Shown one piece after another: positions 55,841-64,000 of a stretch of 64,000 nt of DNA (positions are counted from its first letter, which is position 1; each line of letters begins with the position of its first letter). The translations under genes were made by a program, and so were the position numbers. The DNA is taken from NCBI RefSeq assembly GCF_016863015.1, contig NZ_BOOB01000020.1, positions 1 to 64,000 of the forward strand, read 5' to 3'. The notes under the pieces are model-generated. The model had not been told where the DNA came from. It worked only from the letters and a program-made list of their open reading frames with translations, and did not search any database. The stretch comes from Microbispora amethystogenes (GTDB taxonomy: Bacteria > Actinomycetota > Actinomycetes > Streptosporangiales > Streptosporangiaceae).

Positions 55841-57886
55841 TCACCCCTCCAGGGCCGTCCCCTCCGGCAGCGGGGCGACGTCGACGAAGTTGTCGTGGTA
55901 GACCGCGCCCCGGCCCATGTCGGCGTCGCGTTCGTCGACCACCGCGTTGGGGTTGGCCCCGGCCGCGTGCTTCGGCCAGTGACCCTTGGGCGCGGCCACC
56001 ACCCCCGCCGCGACCCGGTCGCTGACCTCGACGTACGCCCGGAACTCCCCGTTGCCGTTGAAGACGCGGGCGGCCCGCCCGTCCACGAGACCGCGCGGCG
56101 CCGCGTCGGCCGGGTTGACCAGCACGCGCGGGCCCTTCGACCGCCTGCGCAGCTCGGGGTTGTTGCCGAAAATCGTGTTCAGGAACGTGTGCGACGCCGG
56201 AGTGACCAGCACGAGCGGGTACGGCCGGTCGGCCGGAGCCGTACGGGCCGTCAGCGAGGGAACGTATCCCGCGACGCGCGGCAGCCCGGCGGCCTCGGCC
56301 CGCTCGGAGGCGAACTCCAGCCGGCCGCTCGGCGTCGGGAAGCCGTCGGTGAACGGCACGAACGGGTCGGCCGCCGGCAGCCGCGCCCAGCCCTGCTTGC
56401 GGATCTCCTCCAGCGGGATCCCGGCCTGGGCGAGCGTCTGACCGGCGAGTTCGAGGTCGGTGTCGTACAGGGACGGCTCGGTCAGGCCCATCTGCCGGGC
56501 GAGCCGGCGGAACGTCTCGGTCGTGGACAGGCACTCGCCCGGCGGCGCGACGGCGGGCTCGTTCCACACCATGTACATGTGCCCGTAGCCGTGGTGCACA
56601 TCCAGGTGCTCGATCTGCATCGTCGCTGGCAGCACGTAGTCGGCGTAGTCGGCCGTGTCGGTGGGGAACTGCTCCATCACCACCGTGAACAGGTCCTCCC
56701 GCGCCAGCGCCGCCCTGATCCGGTTCTGGTCGGAGGTCGAGCCGAGCGGGTTGGCCGCGTAGACCCACAGGCACTTGACCGACTCGTCCAGCCCGTCGGC
56801 CAGCCGGGTCATCGTGAGCGTACGCACCGGATGGGGGAGCAGGTCGTCGCGCGGGTCGGGACCGGCAGGCGCGTACGCCGAGGTGGAGTAGGCCACCCCG
56901 CCGCCCGGGTGCCGCCAGTCGCCGGTCACGCCGGGGATGCAGGCGATCGTCCGCATCGCGGTCCCGCCGCCCTCGTGCCGCTGGATGCCCATCGTGGCCC
57001 GGATGCCGGTCGGCCGCGTGTGCGCGAGCCGTACGCCGAGGGCTCTGATCCGCTCCTCGGGCAGCCCGGTGATCTCCGCGACGAGCGCCGGGGGATGCCG
57101 GCGGATCTCCGCCTCGAACTCGTCCCAGCCGGTCGTGTGCTCCTCGATGTACGCGCGGTCCTCGGCGCCCTCCTCCAGCACGACGTGCAGCAGGGCGAGC
57201 GCGAGCGCGGCGTCCGTGCCGGGCCGGATGGGCAGGTGCTCGTCCGCCTGGTCGGCCGTGCGCGTACGAACCGGGTCGATCGCGACGACGTACGCCCCGG
57301 CGGCCCGGGCGTCCTGGACGAACTTCCACATGTGGTGCCCGCTGGTCAGCGTGTTGGTGCCCCACAGCAGGATCAGCCGCGACTGGGCGAACGTCTCCGG
57401 GTCCATGCCGCCGGGGGTCCCGTTGACGTACCGCAGGCCGTCGTTGCCCGCCCGCGCGCAGATGTTGAGGTCGTGCCGGGACGCGCCGAGGACGTTCCAG
57501 AACCGCCGCCCGGCCTGCCCCGTCTCGCCTTGGACGTACCCGAGCGTCCCGGTGCCCTGGTACGGCCAGATCGCCTCGCCGCCGTGCTCCTCCACGATCG
57601 ACGTCAGCCTCGCCGCGATCTCCGCCAGCGCCTGGTCCAGGGGAACGCGCTCGAACCGGCCGGACCCCTTCGGCCCGACCCGCTTCAGCGGGTGGAGGAT
57701 CCGGTCCGCCGCGCGGACCTGCTCCAGGTAGCGGTTCACCTTCACGCACAGGGCCCCGCGCGTGTAGGGGTGGTCGTGGTTGCCGCGCAGCGCGGCGGCC
57801 TCGCCGTCGCGCACGGTCACGACCCAGGAGCAGGTGTCGGGGCAGTCGAGCGGACAGGCGCCGAGGATGGGTAGCGACGTGCTCAT
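55841..57886 (-). CDS. Molybdopterin oxidoreductase (DMSO-reductase family)
   Basis: A 681-residue catalytic subunit. The N-terminal [4Fe-4S] motif has Cys11, Cys15, Cys19 (CPLDCPDTC) and Cys47 (GALCVKV). Molybdopterin-binding parts are LLWGTNTLTSGHH, IDPVRTRTADQADEHLPIRPGTD and the C-terminal beta-barrel (TFLNTIFGN, VFNGNGEF). It has no twin-arginine signal, so it is cytoplasmic, like formate-dehydrogenase-like or assimilatory enzymes. Substrate and electron partner are unknown; no Mo-cofactor genes are adjacent. Confidence 0.9.
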   Translation of the reverse strand: MSTSLPILGACPLDCPDTCSWVVTVRDGEAAALRGNHDHPYTRGALCVKVNRYLEQVRAADRILHPLKRVGPKGSGRFERVPLDQALAEIAARLTSIVEEHGGEAIWPYQGTGTLGYVQGETGQAGRRFWNVLGASRHDLNICARAGNDGLRYVNGTPGGMDPETFAQSRLILLWGTNTLTSGHHMWKFVQDARAAGAYVVAIDPVRTRTADQADEHLPIRPGTDAALALALLHVVLEEGAEDRAYIEEHTTGWDEFEAEIRRHPPALVAEITGLPEERIRALGVRLAHTRPTGIRATMGIQRHEGGGTAMRTIACIPGVTGDWRHPGGGVAYSTSAYAPAGPDPRDDLLPHPVRTLTMTRLADGLDESVKCLWVYAANPLGSTSDQNRIRAALAREDLFTVVMEQFPTDTADYADYVLPATMQIEHLDVHHGYGHMYMVWNEPAVAPPGECLSTTETFRRLARQMGLTEPSLYDTDLELAGQTLAQAGIPLEEIRKQGWARLPAADPFVPFTDGFPTPSGRLEFASERAEAAGLPRVAGYVPSLTARTAPADRPYPLVLVTPASHTFLNTIFGNNPELRRRSKGPRVLVNPADAAPRGLVDGRAARVFNGNGEFRAYVEVSDRVAAGVVAAPKGHWPKHAAGANPNAVVDERDADMGRGAVYHDNFVDVAPLPEGTALEG

Positions 57887-57997
57887 GGCCCGACGTTAGC
57901 GTGCCGCCGTCAGCCGTCCCCCCGCCGCGTCCTCCGCCGACGCCCTCCGCTGTCCCCGCCCTCCCGCCCCGCCGCGTCCTCTCTCCGTCCCCGCTGC

Positions 57998-58435
57998 TCA
58001 GCGGATCTCCCGCAGGTACGCGATGTTGGCGGTGTCCTCGGGCTCGGTGCTGGGCGCGGCGGCGAACCAGGCGTCCAGGATCTCCGTCAGCACCTGCCGG
58101 GAGGTCAGGCGAAGGCTGAGCGCGAGCACGTTGGCGTCGTTCCACTTCCGGGCGCCCGCGGCGGTGACGGCGTCGGCGCACAGCGCCGCCCGCACCCCGG
58201 CCACCTTGTTGGCCGCGATGGCGGCGCCGGTGCCGGTCCAGCAGCAGACGACGGCCTGGTCCGACCGGCCCTCCGCCACGTCCCTCGCGGCGCTGGAGCA
58301 ACACCAGGCCCAATCGGCCCGGCCGTCCGGCGCCAGCGCTCCATAGAGTGTGACTGTATGGCCGCGCCTTTCCAGCTCGGCGGCCAGCACCGGCGCGATC
58401 CCGTCGAGGCTGTCCGAGGCCAGGGATATATACAT
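57998..58435 (-). CDS. RpiB/LacA/LacB-family sugar-phosphate isomerase
   Basis: A 145-residue protein: YISLASDSLDGIAPVLAAEL is the family's first strand and helix. CCWTGTGAAIAANKVAGVRA holds the active-site cysteine and glycine loop, and NDANVLALSLR the usual later part. It interconverts aldose and ketose phosphates, e.g. ribose 5-phosphate or allose/galactose forms. The start ATG shares CATG with the divergent membrane-protein gene. Confidence 0.88.
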   Translation of the reverse strand: MYISLASDSLDGIAPVLAAELERRGHTVTLYGALAPDGRADWAWCCSSAARDVAEGRSDQAVVCCWTGTGAAIAANKVAGVRAALCADAVTAAGARKWNDANVLALSLRLTSRQVLTEILDAWFAAAPSTEPEDTANIAYLREIR

Positions 58436-60890
58436 GCCATTAATTCTGGACACTGAGTGCGAAGATCGCACAGAATCGCTGGTGGTGAGAGGCATCAAGG
58501 AGCAGGACCTAACACTGGACACCCCTGGCTCGGGGGTCGTCCTGGTCGTCGAGCCTCTGTTGCCGCAGCGGATCCGCCGCCCTTCGGACGCCCTGCGGTT
58601 CCTGCTCACGCTGCTGGCCCTCGCCGCCGTCGTGCTGCTGGCCCTGGCCCTGCAGCGGACGCTCAACGGCCTGGAGTCCGACGTCCACACCGGCACCGGC
58701 CGCGCGCCCGAGGTGCTGTCGGGCGCCGCCGGGCTGCTGGGCGGCGTCGCCGTGCTCGTCGTCCCCGTGGCGTTCGCCGTCGAGCGGGTCTTCCACCGCG
58801 ACGGCATGCGCGTCACCCAGGGGCTGATCGCCGCGATCCTCGCCCTGCTGGTCTCGTACGCGCTGGGCGAGTGGCTGGTGCAGTCCGGCCCCGCGGACCT
58901 CAGGCAGCTGCTCACCGGCAACCGGGACGTCGAGCCGCTGAACACCGTGCTCACCCCCGCGATCGCCTACGCCACGGCGGTGCGGATGTCGCGGCGCCCC
59001 CACTGGCGGGCGCTCATGTGGGTCGCGCTCGGTCTCGACGTGTTCGCGCTGTTCACCGCCACCAAGGTCACCGCGCTCGGCGTGATCCTCACGTACGTCG
59101 TCGGCCTCGCCGTCGGTTTCGGCACGTTGTACGGCATCGGCAGCGCCAACACCCGGCCTCCGGGCAGCGCCGTGCTGGCCGCCCTGCGCAGGCTCGGGTT
59201 CACGCCGGTCAGCGCCCGCCGGGTGGAGGACGACAGCTCGGGCAGCCGCCGCTACCTCATCGGCATCACCGGCGACCGCACCGTCGACGTGACCGTCCTC
59301 GACCGGGACCGCCAGGTGGCGGGGGTCCTCTACCGGCTGTGGCGGCGCTTCCTGCTCAACAACGAGACCCGGCGCCGGGCCATCCGCTCGCTGCGCGCCG
59401 AGCTGGAGCGCGAGGCGCTCATGGCGTACGCCGCGCAGGCCGCGGGCGTACGGCTGCCGCGCCTGCTGGGCACCAGCGAGGTCGGCACCGAGGCCGCGCT
59501 GCTCGCCTACGAGCACGTGGACACCCGGCCGGTGAGCGAGCTGGACGACGAGGACCTCGACGACGAACTGCTCGCGCGGATGTGGGAGCAGGTGCGGCTG
59601 CTGCAGGCCCACCGCCTGGCCCACCGCCATCTCACCGGTGAGAGCATCCACGTCGACGCGGCCCGCGAGGTCTACCTCGTCGACGCCCGCAGCGGCGAGA
59701 TCGCGGCCGGCGACCTACTGTTGCGGCTCGACATCGCCCAGCTTCTCGCCTACCTCGGCACCCGGGTGGGAGCCGAGCGTTCGGTGCGGTCGGCGGCGAC
59801 GGCGCTGGGGGAGGACGCCCTGGCGGGGGCGATGCCGCTGCTCCAGCGGATCGCGCTGAGCCGCGACACCCGGACCGCCGCCCGCCGGGACAAGCACCTG
59901 CTGCCCGCGCTCCGCGAGCAGATCGTCGCGCTGAAGCCCAAGGCAGAGGTGGAGGAGGTGCGGCTGGAGCGGTTCCACCCCCGCACCCTCGTCACGATCA
60001 TCCTGAGCGTGATCGCGGCCTACCTGCTGCTGCCCCAGCTCAGCCAGGTCAACCTGGTCTCCGTCGTCACCACGGCCAACTGGGCGTGGAGCGGGGTCGC
60101 GCTGGCGGCGGCCGCGCTGAGCTACGTGGCCGCCGCGGTCATGCTGCGCGGCTTCGTCCCCGAGCCGCTGCCGCTCGGGCACACGATCCTGGCCCAGCTC
60201 GCCGGGTCGTTCGTGAAGCTGGTCGCGCCCGCGGCGGTGGGCGGAGTCGCGATCAACACCCGCTATCTCCAGAAGCGCGGGGTGCCGCCCGGCGCGGCCG
60301 TGGCGAGCGTCGGAGCGTCCCAGCTCATCGGCCTGACCATCCACATCTCGCTGCTGCTGCTGTTCGGCTACCTGACCGGCACCCAGGCCGCGCCGTCCCT
60401 GACCCCGTCGCGCGGGCTCCTCATGGTGCTGCTCGGCGTGGCCGTGCTGTTTCTCATCCTGCTCGCGATCCGGCCGCTGCGCCGGGTGGTCACCACCCGC
60501 GTGCGCGCGATGTTCTCGGGCGTGATCCCCCGGCTGCTCGACATCGTGCAGTCGCCGCGGAAGGTCCTGGAGGCCGTCGCCGGGACGCTGCTGCTCACGC
60601 TCAGCTTCGTGATCTGCCTGGCCGGCTGTGTGCACGCCTTCGGCGGCGAGGTGGCGTTCACGGCCGTCGCCGTGGTGTTCCTCGCCGGCAACGCGATCGG
60701 GTCCGCCGCTCCGACGCCCGGCGGCCTCGGCGCGGTGGAGACCTCGTTGTCGGTCGGCCTCACGGTCGCCGGGCTGCCCGCCACGGTCGCCACCTCGGCG
60801 GTGCTGCTGTTCCGGTTGATGACGTTCTGGCTGCCCGTGCTCCCCGGCTGGGCCTCCTTCGCCTACCTCCAGCGCAAGAACGCCCTCTGA
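58434..60890 (+). CDS. Large membrane protein: kinase-like domain plus LPG-synthase-type flippase region
   Basis: An 818-residue protein. N-terminal 70-270: about five to six helices. Cytoplasmic middle (about 270-500) resembles aminoglycoside-phosphotransferase/kinase folds: LAYEHVDTRPVSELDDEDLD, HRHLTGESIHVD and VYLVDARSGEIA carry the catalytic-loop and metal-loop positions. C-terminal 520-818: eight or so helices of the LPG_synthase_TM family, including APTPGGLGAVETSL. Such fusions occur in actinobacteria; lipid or envelope work is presumed. AGGGA stands before the ATG at 58434; GTG at 58482 or 58485 would be shorter starts. Confidence 0.87.
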   Translation: MPLILDTECEDRTESLVVRGIKEQDLTLDTPGSGVVLVVEPLLPQRIRRPSDALRFLLTLLALAAVVLLALALQRTLNGLESDVHTGTGRAPEVLSGAAGLLGGVAVLVVPVAFAVERVFHRDGMRVTQGLIAAILALLVSYALGEWLVQSGPADLRQLLTGNRDVEPLNTVLTPAIAYATAVRMSRRPHWRALMWVALGLDVFALFTATKVTALGVILTYVVGLAVGFGTLYGIGSANTRPPGSAVLAALRRLGFTPVSARRVEDDSSGSRRYLIGITGDRTVDVTVLDRDRQVAGVLYRLWRRFLLNNETRRRAIRSLRAELEREALMAYAAQAAGVRLPRLLGTSEVGTEAALLAYEHVDTRPVSELDDEDLDDELLARMWEQVRLLQAHRLAHRHLTGESIHVDAAREVYLVDARSGEIAAGDLLLRLDIAQLLAYLGTRVGAERSVRSAATALGEDALAGAMPLLQRIALSRDTRTAARRDKHLLPALREQIVALKPKAEVEEVRLERFHPRTLVTIILSVIAAYLLLPQLSQVNLVSVVTTANWAWSGVALAAAALSYVAAAVMLRGFVPEPLPLGHTILAQLAGSFVKLVAPAAVGGVAINTRYLQKRGVPPGAAVASVGASQLIGLTIHISLLLLFGYLTGTQAAPSLTPSRGLLMVLLGVAVLFLILLAIRPLRRVVTTRVRAMFSGVIPRLLDIVQSPRKVLEAVAGTLLLTLSFVICLAGCVHAFGGEVAFTAVAVVFLAGNAIGSAAPTPGGLGAVETSLSVGLTVAGLPATVATSAVLLFRLMTFWLPVLPGWASFAYLQRKNAL

Positions 60891-60944
60891 CCCGCTCCTC
60901 CCCGCGGCCGCCCGGAACGGCGCGCGGGGGTCACGTCGGAACGG

Positions 60945-61966
<1,022 letters not shown>

Positions 61967-61970
<4 letters not shown>

Positions 61971-64000
61971 TCGGTCACTCCAACTCGGTCGAGGATCCAG
62001 GAGAGCGCGAACGCCTCCTCACGCCAGGCGTCGTAACGGCCGCTGCGGCCTCCGTGGCCGGCGCCCATCTCGGTCTTCAGCAGGAACGGGCCGCCCGTCG
62101 CGCTGTCGCGGAGCCGGGCGATCCACTTGGCGGGCTCGTGGTAGAACACCCGCGTGTCGTTCAGGCTGGTGGTCGCCAGGATCGGCGGGTACGGCCGGCC
62201 GTCGACGTTCTCGTACGGCGAGTAGCTCTTCATGTAGGCGTAAACCTCGGGGTCGTGCAGCGGGTCGCCCCACTCGTCCCACTCGGTCACCGTCAGCGGC
62301 AGCGAGGGATCGAGGATCGTGTTCAGGGCGTCGACGAACGGCACCTCGGCGACGATCCCGGCGAACTCCTCCGGCGCGAGGTTGGCGACGGCGCCCACGA
62401 GCAGCCCGCCCGCCGACCCGCCTCTGGCGATGACCCGGCTCGACCAGCCCGCGGCCTTGAGGTGGCGCGCGCACGCGACGAAGTCGGTGAAGCTGTTCTT
62501 CTTGCGGGTCAGCTTGCCGTCCTCGTACCACCGGCGGCCCATCTCGCCGCCGCCCCGCACGTGCGCGATGGCGAAGGCCAGTCCCCGGTCGAGCAGCGAG
62601 AGCCGGGCCACCGAGAAGTAGGGGTCGATGGAGGACTCGTAGCTGCCGTAGCCGTACAGCAGGGTCGGGGCGGGCCGGCCCGTGCCCTTCCGCACCATGA
62701 TCGAGATCGGGATCCTGGTGCCGTCGTCGGCCGTGGCCCACTCGCGGAACTGCTCGTAGTCGTCCGGGTCGTAGCCGCCGAGCACGACCTTCTGCTTGAG
62801 CAGGATCAGCTCGCGCGACCGCAGGTCGTAGTCGTACACCGACGGCGGGGTGACCATCGAGGTGTAGCCGAGCCGCAGCCGGCCCGTCTCGAACTCGGCG
62901 TTGCCGGTGGGCGCGACGTCGTACAACGGCTCGGGGAAGGAGATGTCGTACGGGTCGCCGCCGTCGCCCGGCAGGACGCGGACGCCGGTGAGGCCGTCGC
63001 GGCGGAAGTGCACGACGACGTGGTCCCTGAAGGCGTCCACGTCGAGCAGCCTGGTGTCGTCCCTGTGCTCGATCAGCGGGGTCCAGGTGCCCGGATCGTC
63101 GATGGGGGCGGTGGCCAGCTCGAAGTTGACGGCGCCGTCGTTGTGGAGGATGAGGAACCCGTCCGCCGCGTGCTCCAGGCCGTACTCGACGCCGGTCCGC
63201 CGCGGCCGCACGACGGCGAACTCGCCGTTCGGGGTGCTCGCGTCGAGCACCCTGACCTCACTCGTGATCTTGCTGCCCGAGGTGAGCACGAGGTAGCGCT
63301 GACTGCGGGTCAGCCCGATGCCCACCCAGAAACGCTCGTCGTCCTCCTGGTAGACGACGACGTCCTCGTTCTGGCCGGTCTGGCCGGGGGTGCGGCCGAG
63401 GGTGTGCCGGTGGATCCGGTACGGACGCCAGGCGTCGTCCACGGTGGTGTAGAAGAACGTGGAGCCGTCGGCCGACCAGGCGCCGCCGTAGAAGACCCCG
63501 GGAATCTCGTCCGCGAGCGGTTCGCCCGTCTCCAGGTCCTTGAACCGGAGCGTGAACCGCTCGTCGCCGGAGAAGTCGGTGGAGTAGGCGAGCTTCGTGC
63601 CGTCCGGGCTGACCGCGCTCGTGCCCATGGAGAAGAAGGGGCTGTCACCCGCGAGCTCGTTGCCGTCCAGCAGCACCTGCTCACCGGGGAGCGACTCGCC
63701 CGGCTCCAGCTTCGGCGGGTCGTCGCCGTCGGCGGCCACCCGGCACTGGATGCCGTACTGCTTGCCTTCCTCGGTGCGCGAGTAGTACCACCAGGCGCCC
63801 TTGCGCGTGGGCACCGACAGGTCGGTCTCCAGGGTCCGGCCCTTGATCTCCTTGAAGATCGTCTCCTGGAGATCCTCAAGATGGGCTGTCGTCTCCTGGG
63901 TGTAGGCGTTCTCCGCCTCCAGGTACGCGATGGTGTCGGGGTCGTCCTTCTTGAGCAGCCACGCGTACTCGTCGACCACGGTGTCACCGTGGTGGCTGCG
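61967..64000 (-). CDS. Oligopeptidase B / prolyl oligopeptidase, 5' end outside window
   Basis: At least 677 residues of a serine peptidase of family S9A, cut by the window edge; the first residues here are RSHHGDTVVDEYAWL, the usual segment after about 15-20 missing residues. A beta-propeller N-terminal half leads to the catalytic domain with the nucleophile in RGGSAGG, aspartate in SLNDTRV and histidine in MGAGHGG. Preference for basic residues (oligopeptidase B) is inferred. It is translationally coupled to the aldo/keto reductase. Confidence 0.92.

Noticed and set aside
55895..57874. 659-codon frame opposite the molybdopterin oxidoreductase
   Set aside because: Shadow of a well-supported enzyme with Cys motif and cofactor signatures.

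Overview
The window is GC-rich throughout, roughly 70% by eye. It uses many GTG starts and apparently leaderless promoters, and it carries a BldC-type developmental regulator next to a valine/leucine dehydrogenase gene, a DUF3073 gene and purM-purF. From memory, the order bldC / conserved hypothetical / vdh / DUF3073 / purM / purF matches Streptomyces. With the ANTAR, STAS and RsbW-like proteins and a secreted CBM2 glycosidase, this points to a filamentous actinomycete, probably Streptomycetales or Streptosporangiales. No rRNA, tRNA, CRISPR array or intact insertion sequence was recognised.

Layout. 0-12 kb: flavin monooxygenase, methyltransferase, secreted glycosidase with FN3 and CBM2, MFS transporter, an unfamiliar two-gene module (6427-9125), an HD phosphohydrolase that overlaps it convergently, and dihydrolipoyl dehydrogenase. 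12-17 kb: what looks like the decayed right end of an IS200/IS605-type element, a PF03640-like lipoprotein, a GAF / GAF-ANTAR / STAS signalling cluster, pyrD and a copper chaperone. 17-24 kb: DUF4037 protein, GH20 hexosaminidase, cell-wall amidase, and divergent LacI and TetR regulators. 24-31 kb: the conserved bldC-vdh-DUF3073-purMF core. 31-33.5 kb: DHA2 exporter and divergent TetR regulator sharing an array of GTAC operators.

33.5-36.7 kb: three tandem secreted collagen-like proteins with near-identical 5' halves, different C-terminal heads and a shared 20-bp upstream motif. 37-40.5 kb: methyltransferase, secreted beta-helix protein, DinB-like protein and a VapC-type toxin-antitoxin pair. 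40.7-44.7 kb: purS, purQ and purL in one direction, interrupted by an RsbW-like ATPase gene. 45-48.7 kb: a 2-oxoacid dehydrogenase operon (E1 alpha, E1 beta, E2) whose E3 partner could be the lpd gene at 10-11 kb. 49-64 kb: Dabb protein, sodium/solute symporter, acyl-CoA dehydrogenase, molybdopterin oxidoreductase, RpiB-like isomerase, a large kinase-like/LPG-synthase-type membrane protein, an aldo/keto reductase and an oligopeptidase B cut by the window edge.

The points most worth following are the two-gene module at 6427-9125 (possible acyltransferase fused to a YunG-like Cys-His-Asp domain, coupled to a membrane-anchored partner), the mosaic collagen-like triplet with its motif, a possible two-state RNA leader before the DUF3073 gene, the putative omega-RNA-like IS remnant, and the frequent minisatellites, in frame inside genes and not multiples of three between them.
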